NCBI GenBank assembly: GCA_945907065.1
Contig: CAMDSC010000002.1
Coordinates: 32,803 to 96,802 of the forward strand
DNA: 64,000 nt
Reading direction: 5' to 3'
Origin: Chitinophaga pinensis
Lineage (GTDB): Bacteria; Bacteroidota; Bacteroidia; NS11-12g; UBA9320
A program made the translations under genes and the position numbers. Shown here piece after piece: positions 47,436-62,400 of the stretch (position 1 is the stretch's first letter; the number at the start of each line of letters is the position of its first letter). The notes below the pieces were generated by a model that did no database searches, was not told the DNA's origin, and saw only the letters and a list, made by a program, of their open reading frames with translations.

Positions 47436-48710
47436 TTACTCCTCATTCACCACCAGCCTTACCAAATCAATTCGGGCTTCATCAAATTTCAATATTTTAA
47501 CTTTAAAGCGTTGAATATTTAAGGTTTCTCCTTCCGAAGGAATACTGCCATGCTCAGCAATTATATAGCCTGCAAGGGTTTCATAATCGCCATCAGGAAT
47601 ATTAAAAGCGTATTTCTCATTTAAATAATCCACTTCCAATGAAGCCGATAACTCAAATTCATTTTCAGCAATTTGTTTTTCGGTAATATGGTTATCATCA
47701 TCGTGCTCATCGTCAATCTCACCCAATATTTCTTCCATAATATCTTCTACAGTAATGATACCTGCCGTTCCGCCAAATTCATCCACAACTAGAGCTATAC
47801 TTTTACGCTTTTTTACAAACTCATTTAGCATTTGTTGAGCCGAGCGGCTTTCATTGGTAATAAGAATTGGCATTAAAATAGATTTGATAGATTTCGGTTT
47901 TTTAAACATATCAATCTGATGGGCATACCCAATAATATTATCAATAGAATCGCGATAAACCAATATTTTGGAATGGTGCGATTCTAGAAATAAATGTTGA
48001 AGACTTTCCATGCTTTCACCTACTTCTAATGCTACAAGGTCGGTTCTTGGCACAATACAATCTCTCACTTTTACTGTACTAAAATCCAAAGCATTTTTTA
48101 AAATCTCAGCATCTACCTCGCTTTTTCTATTGTCTTGCAATGTTTCTGAAATAAAATGGCCTAAATCAACTTTGGTAAATGCTGGGGCTGTTTCTACAAA
48201 CACTTGAGATGTAAGCATTCTCAATATTTTTTTTGACATCCATATAGTAAACTGAACAATTGGCCAAAGCAAATAATAGAATAATTGAAAAGGGTAAATA
48301 AAAATTGAAAGAATAAAATTTGGGTTTATTCTAAACAATGCCTTTGGCAAAAAATCAGCTGTAAACAAAACTATTATCGTACTAATAATAGTACTTATAA
48401 GCAAATTTGCTACTCTAGAATAATGAAAAGGAGTTAAAAAATCGTTTAATTGTTTTCCAATAAAAATACCATAAATAACCAATACCACATTATAAGCCAC
48501 CAATATGGTGCTTATAAACCTAGAAGGGGATTTATAATAATCAGAAACCAATGCAGCCCATGAACTTCCTTGTTTGCTTTTAAGCTCAATTCTTAATTTA
48601 TTAGCCGATACAAAAGCAATTTCAAGCCCTGAAAAAAAGGCCGCCATGGCTAATGAAACGATTATTATTACAATTGGTGTAACCATTATCTTCGCTGCAA
48701 ATATACTCAT
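47436..48710 (-). CDS. gldE: Hemolysin-family/CNNM-CBS-CorC membrane protein, GldE-like
   Basis: 424 aa; DUF21-type TM region, VRDCIVPRTDLVALEVGE, VVDEFGGTAGIITVEDIMEEILGEIDDEHD. Confidence 0.8.
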   Translation of the reverse strand: MSIFAAKIMVTPIVIIIVSLAMAAFFSGLEIAFVSANKLRIELKSKQGSSWAALVSDYYKSPSRFISTILVAYNVVLVIYGIFIGKQLNDFLTPFHYSRVANLLISTIISTIIVLFTADFLPKALFRINPNFILSIFIYPFQLFYYLLWPIVQFTIWMSKKILRMLTSQVFVETAPAFTKVDLGHFISETLQDNRKSEVDAEILKNALDFSTVKVRDCIVPRTDLVALEVGESMESLQHLFLESHHSKILVYRDSIDNIIGYAHQIDMFKKPKSIKSILMPILITNESRSAQQMLNEFVKKRKSIALVVDEFGGTAGIITVEDIMEEILGEIDDEHDDDNHITEKQIAENEFELSASLEVDYLNEKYAFNIPDGDYETLAGYIIAEHGSIPSEGETLNIQRFKVKILKFDEARIDLVRLVVNEE

Positions 48711-48771
48711 TCGTTATATTGCCTTGACAATTTCGTTGTAAACACCTTGGTTTGTTGTTAAATTATTTACA

Positions 48772-50329
48772 ATGTCAAATAAAGAAAATTTTCTTACCGA
48801 AATAAATACCTCATAAAGTTTCAAGGGTAATTCCATAGTTTTAGGTGCATCCGTTTTAGATGGTATACCTAATGAAAACAGCTTGGTAAAAGCACCTTTG
48901 CAAACCTTTAATTGGCATGGATTAATTGCCGGAGCCACAGGAACCGGAAAAACTAAAACACTGCAAATGATAACTGAAAAATTATCATTGAACGGTGTGC
49001 CAGCTTTGGTAATGGACATTAAAGGAGATTTGAGCGGAATTTCGCAGCCAGGAACCTTAAATCCAAAAATAGAAGATCGTATAAAATTATTGGTGAAGAT
49101 TGGAAACCACGCCAATGCCCTGAGGAATTGTTATCAATTTCAGATGAGCCGGGTGTAAAATTAAAAGCTACAATTAGTGAATTTGGACCGGTATTACTAA
49201 GTAAAATGCTGGAACTTAACGATACCTAAGGCGGGGTAGTTTCATTAGTTTTTAAATATGCAGATGATAATAAACTTCCGCTTTTAGATATTAAAGACTT
49301 TAGAAAAACCCTTCAATTTTTGAGCAATGAGGGAAAAGAAGAAACCGAAAAAGAATACGGATTGATTAGTACCTCCTCAGTTGGAGCTATTCTTAGAAAT
49401 TTAATAGCTTTGGAGGAACAAGGTGCTGATGCTTTTTTTGTTGAACCTACATTTGATGTGGATGACTTACTAAGACTTGACGATAATGGATATGGTTACA
49501 TAAACGTTTTAAGACTCACAGATATTCAAGGAAAACCAAGATTATTTAGCACTTTTATGCTGAGTCTTTTAGATGAAATTTATGAAAGCTTACCTAAAAA
49601 AGGGGATATTGAACAACCTGAATTGGTTATTTTTATCGATGAAGCCCATCTTATTTTTAATGAAGCCTCCAATGCATTACTTGATTAAATTGAAACTATT
49701 ATTAAGCTTATACGAATCAAAGGGGTTGGCATTTTTTTATAACCCAAAATCCGGATGATATTCCTGAATCGGTTTTGGCCCAATTGGGCATGAAAATTCA
49801 ACATGCTTTAAGAGCTTTTACTGCCAAAGACAGAAAAGCTATAAAAATTGCAGCTGAAAATTATCCTCTTTCTGAGTATTATAAAACAGAAGATATCATT
49901 ACTCAATTAGGAATTGGTGAAGCGTTGATAACGGTTTTAAATGAAAATGGGATTCCTACTAGTTTGGTTCATTGCCTGATGAGTCCGCCAAGCACCCGAA
50001 TGGATGTGATTGCAGAAAAAGAGCAACAATATTTGATTTCGAAATCAAAAATAATAGACAAGTATAATAAATCCATCGACCGTGAAAGTGCTTATGAATT
50101 ATTGAACGCCAAGCTTAATGAATTGGATGAAGCTAAAAAAAGACAAGAGGATGTAACACAAGAAGAAAAACAAAGCTCGAATGGGAGGAACGAAAAATCT
50201 GTATTTGAAACTGTGGCCAATAGTTCTGTTACAAAAACAATAGTGAGAGAAGTAGCGAGAGGATTATTGGGCATGCTTGGTATTGGAGGAACGCAAAGAA
50301 GAACATCCAGAAAAACAGGTTGGTTCTAA
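48772..50329 (+). pseudogene. HerA-like/DUF853 ATPase, multiply disrupted
   Basis: Homologous blocks in successive frames: MSNKENFLTEINTS*SFKGNSIVLGASVLDGIPNENSLVKAPLQTFNWHGLIAGATGTGKTKTLQMI...; TAA at 48814-48816, 49227-49229 and 49686-49688; frameshifts near 49085-49100 and in a T run near 49729-49737. Confidence 0.92.
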
Positions 50330-50367
50330 AATTAATAATAAAAATTTTACTAATTATTGTATAAAAA

Positions 50368-50396
50368 AAATCCCGGAAGAATATCTCCCGGGATTT
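50368..50396 (-). terminator. Intrinsic terminator downstream of the giant PKD gene
   Basis: Minus strand AAATCCCGGGAGATATTCTTCCGGGATTTTTTTT. Confidence 0.85.
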
Positions 50397-50419
50397 AACA
50401 TTAGGTATAAGATTACAAT

Positions 50420-53400
50420 TTATTTCTTTACTTCAAATCTTAAAATAGTGGTTTTACCTGTATCTGTGGAAAGTTTAACAAGATAAATACCAGCTGCAAG
50501 GTTATGATTATCAATACTAATTGTAGAGCTAAAACGTTTACCTTCCATTACTTGACGACCTAACTGATCATAAATAACCATATTAACCATATCTCCCGTG
50601 CTCACATCCAAAGTAAAATTATCTGTGCTTGGATTTGGATATAAGTTGGCCGCAAAAGCATTTTTTGTAAATGGATTTATTCCTGCAGTTGGAGTAAGGG
50701 TAACATTATAATTAGCAGGATTTCCATTACAACCATTTACACCTTTTTCTGTTACAGTAACTGTGCCAGTGGCTCCGGTTAAATTCCATTTTACTTGAAT
50801 CAAACTTGTACCATTATTTTGAACCACACCATTAACCGCCTGCCAGTTATAAGTAGAACCAGGAGTTGAAGCAACGCTGTAAACTTGGGTACTTCCATTA
50901 TTAGCTGTAGTTGGTCCGGATATAGTAATAGCCGAAGGATTTGGCAATACCCTAACAAAATAATAGGCTGAATCCTTGCAAGAGAATGGCGTTGTAACAT
51001 TTAGTGTTACTTTATAATTGCCAGCCGCAGCATAAGACCTTGAAGCATTTGGGGTAGATATGGTTGACCCATCTCCCAAATTCCAAAAACTGCTATAGGT
51101 TCCTGCTAAAATTGTAGTGTTGGTATAAACATAACTATTACCATTTAAGCATTGTGTTTCATTGTTATGAGTAAATTCGGCTATAGGACTTGGATGAACG
51201 GTAACTTGTTTTGATATACTATCAATACACCCATCAGCAGATATTACACTTAATCTAAATGTATACGTTCCCGGAGCTGTAAAGTTTTTCACAACATTTA
51301 TGCCTCCAATACTTGACCCGTCTCCTAAATTCCACACACGTGTGATTGAACCTTGGCTAATTGATGAAGCATCACTTAACGAAAATAGATGTCCGTTGTA
51401 ACATTGTGAGTTATTATTAATATTAAAGTTTGCAATAGGTTTTGGACTTACCATTATAGTGCTCATTGCTGAATCTTTGCAACCGTTATTACCTGTCACA
51501 ATTAATTTCACATTATAGGCTCCTGAGCTAGCATAATTCTTAGTTGGATTTGCTGCTGTTGATGTACTTCCATCACCCAAAGCCCAAGCTCTTGTGAATG
51601 TTCCGGATGATATTGTTGAATTATCGGTAAAGACAAAATTATTACCATTTATACATTGACCAATATCATTAACACTAAATGAAGCTTTAGGTGCAGAAAA
51701 CACATTCACTGCCTTGGTTACTGAGCTTACACAACCATTAATAGATTTTACATTTAATATTACATTGTAAGTTCCAGATGCACTGTAGTTATAAGTTGGA
51801 TTAAAGCTATTTGAACTACTTCCATCACCAAATTGCCATTGCGCATCATTTACCCCCGTAGAAGTATTAACAAATACTATGGATTGACCGATACAACGAT
51901 CCGATGCTGTAAAATTAGCAACAGGATTAGCAAAAATTGTAATTGTTCTTGTAATTACTTCTGAGCAGCTATTTGCATTAGTTGCAGTTAATTTTACAGT
52001 GTAAGTTCCTGCTGCTGCATATACTTTGGTAGGTGATGCTATTGTTGATGTACTTGCATCTCCAAAATCCCATAAATATGTGCTACCTCCAATTGATGTA
52101 TTGTTAAATGTAACTAACCCCCCTGCACAAACGTTGGTGGCATTGAAATTTGGAATTGGTTTAGAATAAACCAACACTGAACTTGTTGCTGAATTTACAC
52201 AACCTTTATCAGTGGTTACTGTAAGATTTACTGTATAATTTCCTCCTGAAGCATAGGTGTTGGTTGGATTGGTATTGCTACTAGTATTACCATCACCAAA
52301 TTTCCATTGATTAGTCATGTTTCCAGCTGAAAGTGATGAGGTATTAGTAAACGTTGCCGTTAATCCTACACAGAAACTGGATGGATTAGTAAAGGAAACC
52401 GCTGCTCTTGGATGCACTGTAACCGAATTAGTAGTGGTATCTTTACAACCATTAGGAGAAGTTACTATCAATTTTACACTATAAGTTGATGGACTCGTAT
52501 ATCCTTTTGAAGGATTAGTAGAAGTTGAAGAATTTCCATCTCCAAAAGTCCATTCATGTCCAACAGCACCTGTTGAGTTACTAGTAAATGAAAGATTATC
52601 ATTTGTACAGCCATTATTTACAATAAATGAAGCAACCGGTCTTGGCCAAATAGTAACCGACTTAGTCAATGAATCTTTACAACCATTGCTGCTAACTGAT
52701 ACCAATTTTACGGAATAATTACCAGACACATTGTAAATATTTGTAGGATTCATAAGTGTGCTTGTATTTGAATTACCAAATGTCCAATTATAGGTTGCCC
52801 CATTTGTGGTTGTATTAGTAAAACTCATTAATCCACCGCGACAAATTGGATCAGGAGCGGCAGTAAACGAAACTGAAGGACGAGGATAAACTGTAATTGT
52901 TTTGGTTACAGAATCTTTGCAACTGTTCACAGAAGTTACTACAAGTTTGACGCTATAAGTATTTGCGCTTGCATAAGTATACGTTGGTGAAGTAGCAGCA
53001 CTTGATTTGCCATCACCAAATTGCCAAACATAAGCATTAGCGCCGGTTGATTGGTTTGTAAAGCTTACTGCGGTGCCTAAACATTGGTTTGCTGCAGTAA
53101 ATGCAGGCACAGGCTTAGCATAAATAACAATTGTATTTGTAACAGAATCTTTACAGCCAAAAGTATTAGTAACTACAAGTTTTACATTATAATTTCCTGC
53201 AGCCGTGTAAGTTTTTGATGGACTACCAACCGTTGAAGTTGTTGCATCACCAAAATTCCAAGTATTTAAAGAAGCTCCTGTACTTGTATTATTAAAGGTT
53301 ATACTATTTCCTAAACAAGCATTACTACCCGTAAATAAGGCTTTTGGCGAACTATTAACTGTATATGATTTTGCAACTGAATTAACGCAACCGTTGGAAG

Positions 53401-56400
53401 AAGTTGAAGTTAGTGAAACAGTATAAGTTCCCGCTGTAGGATAGGTATAGGTAGGATTGGTTGCAGTAGAACTATTTCCATTTCCAAAATTCCAAGAATA
53501 GGTACTTGCACCTGTTGAAGTATTTGTAAAAGTACTTAAAAATCCATTACAAACATTGGCAGTAGTAAAGTTGGCCACAGGATTCGGATAAATGGTTACA
53601 GTATTTGCTACTGAATCTAAACATCCATTACTAGAGGTAACTTTCAATTTAACACTATAAGTATTTGCACTGGCATAGCTATTACTTGGATTAACATTTG
53701 AAGAAGTATTACCATCACCAAAATTCCAAGAGTAACTAACGGCTCCGCTCGATGAGTTATTAAAGTTAGTGGTTGTTCCTATACAATTATTGGATACAGA
53801 AAAAACTGCTTTTGGTTTACTAAATACATTAATTGATTTAACTAATGAGTCTTTACAACCAAAACTAGATGTGGCTACTAACTTAGCGTTATAAGTAGCG
53901 GCAACTGAATAGGTTTTAGTAAATGTTGAACTTGTTGTTGCACTCGTTGTACCATCGCCAAACGACCATGCCAATGAAGCATAATTGGTAGAATTATTTG
54001 TGAATGATGTAGCTTCAGGAAAACAATTATTTGTTGCTGTAAAGCTTGGTGTTGATTTAATATTAAATGCAACCGTTTTAGTTATTGAATCTTTAAATCC
54101 TCCTGGTAATGAAATTTTAAATTTAACATTATACGTTCCTGGGGAGTTATAGCGTTTACGAGCATTTTGGACATTAGACTTGGTTCCATCACCAAAATCC
54201 CAACTATATACAAGACCTGAACCAGCACCGCATGCATATACTGTATTATCAGTAAATATTGCAGAATCTCCTTGGCATTTTAATACAAAAGTGAACGAAG
54301 GTAAAGGTGTAGTTGCTACTATAACTGATTTTGTTAAAGAATCCTTACATCCCAAGTTACTAGTACCAACTAAGGTAACGTTATAGGTACCACTTGATGA
54401 ATATGTTTTATTAGGAACACTTGAGGTACTTGTTCCACCATCGCCAAATTTCCACAAATACGATAAAGTACCCGAAGATATATTTGAAGTATTGGATAAA
54501 GGCATTGGATCATTAAAACAATGGTTTGAAGCCGTAAACACAATATTTGGTTTTGCAAGAGTCCTTATTTTTAATGCATTACTTGTTCCATTTGGGCAAC
54601 CTGTATTGCCAGCTAATCTTTGGAAATAAGTTAATCCTGAAACTGCAGGTGATGAATAATTCGATGATGTAGCTCCACTTATGTTATTCCAATTTATACT
54701 ATCGGTAGAGGACTGCCATTGGAATGTATAACTTCCTGGACCTCCTGATGGAGCGGAAATTTGTGTAAATCCAGCTGGGGTGTATCCTGCACAAACAGTT
54801 TGTCCACTTCCTATTGTTCCTCCTGTAATTGGTGAAAATAATTTTATTTTAATACCATTTGTTCCAGCGGTAGGACATGAGCCTGAAGTAACAAGTGAAC
54901 GGTAATAAGTTACACTTGTAACATTGGTTGGAGTAAAGGTAGCTCCTGTTTGTCCCGTGATATTACTCCATGTAGATGAATCAGTTGATTGCTGCCATTG
55001 ATACGTATAGGTTCCAAAAGCTCCTGTTGGTGTTGTAATAAAACTTAATGCAGAGCCTGTTCCATTAAAACAAATGGTTTGGGGGGAACCAATAGTGCCT
55101 GCAGATAATACAGCACCACACTTAATTCTAACGATATTACTAAATGATGGCCCACAACCAACAGTTGTTTTTACAGATCTACGATACCATCTATTTGATG
55201 TAAGTGTGCCTGGTTGATAATCTATACCAGTTGCTCCACTAATATCAGTATATGTTGTACTATCGGTAGAAGATTGCCACTGATAATTATATGAGCCAAT
55301 ACTTCCTGATGCAGCTGAAGAGTTGGTAATTAATGATGGGGCTGTATTAAAACAAATGGTTTGGTTACTTCCTATTACACCAGCATTGAGATTGGTTAAT
55401 ATTGATACCGCTCGTGATCCGCTATCTATACAACCATTATTGGATGTTGAAATAATTTTGACAGTATAAGTGCTACCTGCAGTAGCATAAGTACGATTTA
55501 CAGAGTTACCTGTTCCTGTTCCTCCATCACCAAAACGCCATAAGTTAGCTGTTATTGTTCCTCCTGATACCGTAGATGTTGAAACAAACTTTACGGCGTT
55601 TCCAGCACATGTATCGCTATATGTAAATGTAGGTTTAGGTAAAGGATTCATATTCATCGTAATTGTTGATGAATCATTCATTCTTACATCCTCATTCGAT
55701 AAATTGGAAAATGATTTTACGGTATATGTTCCACCTAATGACGAGTTAAATGTTCCAGTAAAAGTATATGAAGCTGTTGCATTAGAAGCAAGAGGACCAG
55801 TAAATACTTCTGAAATATTTAATGTAGCTCCACCACTAACTACTAATCTCACAGGAATATTGCTTTGACTTTGTAAGCCAAAATTCTTTAAGGTTACAGT
55901 TATAGCAGTTGCCGGTTTTCCACATGTATTATTTACTGAGGTAATGGCACTAACCCCAACATCATTTTGGAAAGCTTCGCTTGAGCCAATTGTAGGAGTG
56001 GTGGCATTTCTCAACAAATTTGTAAAGTCAGTTGTAATTCCTGATATTGGAATAGCTTTACCATAAATCATTCCAGCTTCAGTATTAGCTCCTTTCAAGT
56101 TAAGATTACCAATAGCAGTATTTTGGAATAAATTAGCTGGATTAATTTCGCCAGTTGAAGTACCAGAAGAAATATTTAAGGAGTTTATATCACAATTTGA
56201 ATTAAGTTTCCAATCGCTAAAATTATAATCAGAAATATTCCATAGCCCTATTGGATTGCCTGAAGTGTTGCTTAACAAATTAAAATTACTTGCATTTGGC
56301 TGCCATCCTGTTTGAAAGGTTGTAATAACATTTTGGTTTCCAAAAGCATAATGCTTTCCTGTTCCACCCTTTCTATCATTCATAAAAATGTTGTTTTTAG

Positions 56401-59400
56401 AGTTGACAACCGATACGTATGAAGAGGTTACATAATTATTTCCTCTTAAATATCCAAAAGATGAATGAACTCCAGAGGTGGCAGTACCGCCAATATAAAT
56501 TGAATTAAAATATGAATTAACTTGGAAGTTACCGGATACAGCTTGCCAAATTCCTATATACATCGGACTATTTGTTTGTCCCATTCCTAGTGATATTTGG
56601 TTATTTCGCATTGTAACCACATTTTGTGGTGTTGAAACCAAAATACCTGTAGCAAGGGCTGGCGCATTTATATTGGTATTGGCTGATAAATTAATAATAT
56701 CATAAATTCTGTTATTAGAGATAGTAACATTATTAGCCAAATTTAAAAAAACACCTGTAGCACAAGTAGCTCCATTACCGGTATTATTTGCTCTTAAATT
56801 ATATACTGTATTATTGGCTATAGTTCCACCCAAAGTAGTTCCATAAATTCCTATTCCGCCTATTGCGGTTGGAGGCACTAATGCTGTGTTTGATGAATTA
56901 ACAGAACAATTAAATACAGTATTGTTTGTGATAGTAGGAATAGATGTTCCATTGTTTCCATAAACAATTCCTCTCAAGGTAATTCCTGATTCAACACCAT
57001 AAGAAGTCATATTTGCAACCGTATTACTATCAAACAATACTGTCGGTGCATTTAATGAAGTCATTTGTCCTTGAATTCCTATAATACTGCCGGTTCCCGA
57101 ATTTTGTAGGCTGTTAGCTACTGTTGTTGAACCAACTAAGTTCTTTCTTACTGTGCATTGGCCATTTACAAGGAATATGCATACAAGGTTTTCAGCAACT
57201 CCTAGTACTGGACAATTAATTCCCTGCACTGTATTTCCAATAATATTGCAATTACCACTTGACTGATGGGATAGAATAGAATGTTGAGCTCCCCCTGAAA
57301 GTACAATTGAATTGATATCAGTCGGGTGCCCAATAAGGTTATTTAAAATATTTACACTAACCTGATTTTGGGATATTATTCCCAAAAATGTGTTACCGGT
57401 ACCAATATTAGGTTTTCTGATATTTTGAATAACATTGTTGCTGATTGTAGAAGGATTAACAAATGATCCTGATGTAAATGAAATAGCTCTAAAATCAACA
57501 TTAGCATTGTTTACCCATGGCGCACCACCACAATTTTTAGCCGAACCGCCGATAAAATTCCCAGAGAGAATATGGCCTCCTGAAAAGATTTGAGTTTCAA
57601 TATAAATTGCATACTGAAAAGCAAAGGCCGGAAATGATAAGTTTCGGTAAAAACTATTACCTATAACATTCCAATTATTTCCATTTCCAACATTAGATAA
57701 CCAAACACCATATTGAGAAAAGTTTGTAATTTCATTTCCCGTAATAACATTAGCTGTATTTTCTTTTCCTACATCACCTAAACTATAAATACCGATAGCA
57801 GGTACTCCAATTAAAGGTAAAGTGCCTGTTTGATCATGCCCTAAAACACAATTGGATACTGTATCCCTGCTGTTTCCATTTGTTTTTGTTGATGTACTAA
57901 ATTGAATCATACCTGCAGTGGTAGAAGAATTTGCACTCTCAATTATTAAATTATTTAATCTATTGTCAACAGCCTCATTTATGAATAAAAATACCTGACC
58001 TGCTTTACTTGAATTTCTGAACCTGAGTTTTTTGTCAGTTGATGATCCGTTAAAATCTGGAACTCCAGTAAATTTGATCTGGTCAGACCCATCCAATCGT
58101 ATCATACCTGAACCTACGTTTCCTGAAATAAGTCTTTCAGTGGTTGTTAAAGAATCTGGTCTAATTGTTACACCATAGGTGCCAGAACCATTCTCACCCA
58201 ATTGTGATAATGCAACAGTACCTGGCTCAACAGTGTTGGATGAAATAACTGCAGTGATATTTCCGGCTAATGAAACTGTATTTAGATATTCAAATAATCC
58301 ACCTGTGCCGGTAAGAGTTGGATAAGTTTTGCCAGTTCCAACTCTCAACTTAGTTCCTGCAGCTAAAGATGCTGTTATTCTATAATTAAGTGGAGCAATT
58401 GGATAACTAGATATTGTATTTACATCAGATGCAACAGCATACAGATTATTCGAAATCAGATTACCTGCATTATCTTGAGCAATTATGAAATAATTGATGG
58501 TATCTCCTATAGATACCCCTCCCATTGTTGAATAATTAATTCCAAACGTTCCTGTTGCATTTGTTGATGTTCCACTCAAAGATGTAGCAGCTGATGAATA
58601 CCATGTACCTAATTTACCTTTAGAAAAATAAATTCTTGGCATAGTTGAACCGGTTAAAGGTATCCCAACATTGTCAGTAATTTTAACATTAGTTAATATA
58701 CGTGTTCCACTTAAATTACCGTCATTATGAAATGGATTTAATGTTATTACAGGGGCAATAATATCAGAAGAAAGGGTAAAATTACCAGAATGGGCACCTA
58801 TATCCGATGGGGTTCTACTTGATCGTATGTTTCCATCAAAATCTTCAGTTGTGGTAACATCAGCATCCATGCTTCCATTACCTTCTGCAGGATTTGAACT
58901 GTTAAGATGTAAATCTACTGCAAATGCATTACCTGTAGCATTTATAAATTTAGGATCACTGCTCCCGCTCTTCAAATCAAGGCCTGATGCTAATTGCCAA
59001 CTAGATGCTCCGCTTAAGTTCGTATAATTAATGGATGTGCTTGCTGTTCTTCCACCAGTGCCATTTGCAAACAAGATATTATTATTAGAATATATTAAAT
59101 TACTACTTCCAATCTGCAGTGCATTATTAATACCCGTTGCACTTCCAGTATTGCTCACAGCATTATAAAATATATTATTTTTTATATAAGCCCTAGTTGT
59201 AGTTGTTGAATATGTTTGGGGCATAGTAAATGCTCCTGTTTGTGAACTACCTGACGAAGGGGAGCCACCAACATAAACACTATTATGGTAGTACATACAC
59301 GGCTGATTAGCAAAATTTTGAAAGATACCATGCACAGTATAGGGTCCTGTGAATACTGCTCCAGATGAATCAATTCCCACTCTTACCATATTGTTTTCGT

Positions 59401-62400
59401 AGGTTGCATAACCCTGATTATTGTATATACCGTATATACCTGATGCACCTGTTCCACTCACTTTTAAACTATGCACAAAGTTGCGGGAAATAACTGTAGG
59501 GGTTGCCACAGTAGTTCCTGAAAAGAAAAGACCGATAACATTCACCGCATTTGCTGTAGTTGTATTATTATGATTTAAAGAATGAATAATATTTCTGGAT
59601 ACATTCATAAATGTAGAACTTGCTGAATAACTCAATCCAATGATGGCAGCACTTGAAGTAGTACCTGTTGATATACTCATTGAATTTATACTTGAAATAG
59701 TATTATTTGAAAGAATTGAACCACCTGTACCTGAATTAACTAACAAACCAATAATTTGAACACTCGTTGGTGTAGCGCTAACATATTTTAAATCAGAAAT
59801 TTTATTGTTTGAACATTCTGAATTACCGGTGCTCGATTGCATTATAATTCCCATAATTCCTGTAGCCGCTTGATTAGAGTTAACGTTAGCAGTACTTGAC
59901 AGCAACCCTGAAACAACATTACCCCTAATTTTGTCAACTCCACCGCCAATTTTTGCTAGCCCCACCATACAATGTGCCCCAACGTTATCAAGGTTTTTTA
60001 AATTTTGAATAGTATTGTTCAAAATATTTTGAAGAGTACCAGCTGAACCTACTCCTATTCCTACAACTGCAGAAGATGTGCTAGAACCAGTCGCTCGTGA
60101 GGTAGCCGTCAAATTTCTAACAGTATTACCTATAACATTAAGAGCCATTGAGCCGTTTGATATAGTAATACCTCTTACCGAAGTACTTGTATAAACAGTT
60201 CCTCCCAATGCAGTAAGATTGGCTACTGTGTTATTACTAACCTCCAATTCCTGAGCTATTGTAGCGTTGATTCCTATTAATCCACAATTACCATTGGTTT
60301 GAATACTATTGGCGGTAGTTAAATCCCCAATCGTATTTCCTCGCACGTAAGTATTTCCTCCTTGAGGATTTATTCCAGTAAATAAGGCAGCAAGTGTACC
60401 TGTGCTGGTAAATAAAATATTTCTAATTGTATTGTTTTGAATTACCGTTCCTGCCTCAGTTCCTGCTGAAATTATCATTCCATTGAATGCAGACAAAGCA
60501 GAAAATTGATAAGCCGAACCACCTGCATTAGGAGTGCTTCCTCCTATAAAGTTTCCGCTAATAGTATCATTATTAGATATTGTTCCTGGTGTAAAATTGA
60601 TTACAGTTTGAGCGGCTGCGGCTGCTGTTGAGGCACTTCTATAAAAATGATTCTTAAGTATTCTCCAATTATTTCCAGCACCATTTGCTACTGCCGAAAT
60701 AGCATTTGTTGTAAAATTATAAATCCTACAATCACGTATTGTTATATTATCATTTACTATTAATGGCAATGCAAATGTTGGTGATTGACCTACCGATTCA
60801 ATTCCATTAGTCATTCCCGTACCATTAATAGCTCGGATATAACATCCTGCGATGGTATTATTATCATTACCAGTTACCACTCCAGTAGCGCTTAATAAAA
60901 TTGCTGATGGATTGCCCGAACTAATAGGAGATGCTTCAACTATGCAGTTTTCTATGGTATTATTAATTGCGTCTTTTAAGAGAGTTATTGCAGGATCAGT
61001 AGTACTTGTGGTTTTTATAAATAAGAAAGTATCTGAGGCACTTCCACCAGATGGTATTCCCGTTATTCTTACACGATCTGCACCATTTAGTCTAATCATA
61101 CCAACTAAACCACTTCCAGTTCCTGAAACTGTTCTTCGCGAGGCTGCTGATGGACGAATAGTTAAGGTATAATTAGAACCTCCTATTTCATTCCATTGAT
61201 TTAATGCAATTGCCCCAGTTTCGGTTAAGTCACTTGTTATTTCTACCACTGTATTTCCTTGCAATCCAGATGTATTTATAGCGTTAAATAAGCCAGCTGC
61301 GCCTGAAGTTGTAAGTGCTGTGTATGTTTGACCGGCACCTACTTGAATGGTTGTTGGTAATCCACCAACAATAGTGTAGGTATTGGGTGTTGTTGGGTCG
61401 GTAGTTATAGTATTAACATTGGTTGAGATAGCATACATAGGATTTGATATAATATTAGCTGCACTATCTTGTGCTATTATATAATAACTTATAACATCAT
61501 TAACCGTTAAACCACCTAAAGTAGTTGCATTAATTGTAAAACTCCAATTTCCGTTTTGGCGAGTGCCTGACGATAAAGTACCTGAACCTGAATAATAAGT
61601 GCCTGCACCTTTTTTATAATATACACGTGGTGCATTGGCTGACGAGGAAATAGGTAATCCTACATTATCATAAATATTTACTGTAAATGTCCTGTCACTT
61701 GTAGATACAGTATTTACTAAAGGAACATAATTAATTAATGGTTCTATCAAATCAGCCGATAATGTAAAATTTCCAGCATCAGCTCCTACATCATTTGGTG
61801 ATAATCCGGAGCGAATTTGCCCATCAAAATCATCATTTACTACTGTAACCGTTGGGTCGCCTTGTCCTTCAGCTGGATTTGATGAGGTGAGATGTAAATC
61901 AACTGTCGCACTTGTTCCATTTGGAGCAACAAAACTAGGATTTATTTGAGCACTTTGACCATCAATTAAAGACAAAGCATTCCAACTACCAGAACCAGTT
62001 AAGTTAGCATAACCAGTTGTATTGATGATACCTGTAACACCTCCTGTTAATGGGGTAAAGAATATATTGTAATTTGAAAAAATTCTTGAGTTACTAATAA
62101 TTCTGATACCTGCATTTAAACCTGAACTAGTGTTAGATATGTTATTAAAAAAAATATTATTCCTAACATTTACAAATTCAGGTGCAGTGATTGAAGAAGT
62201 TATCTCGAAGCAAGCAGTATTAGTAGTTCCTGCTGAAGCCCCACTTAAATAAATATTATTGTTATAGTAATTGCTGGATGAAGAAGACGCGTGAACAATA
62301 CCTTTAACATTATATGGTCCATTAAAAGCACTTCCTGTAGAGTCAATACCCAAACGAATCATGTTATTTTGGTAGGTAACATTACCTGTTCCTGCATAAA

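Noticed and set aside
48714-49115. Minus-strand 133-aa ORF
   Set aside because: It is antisense to the HerA-like pseudogene, whose homology lies on the plus strand; it has no recognisable domain.
48814-49688. Possible recoding of TAA as Gln, since two in-frame TAA codons sit at likely Gln positions
   Set aside because: The same gene also carries frameshifts, and TAA is used as a normal stop by intact genes here; pseudogene decay is simpler.
51150-54560. Regularly spaced repeats considered as a CRISPR-like array
   Set aside because: Unit length is about 240 bp, divergent at DNA level and in one open frame; this is a protein-domain repeat array.
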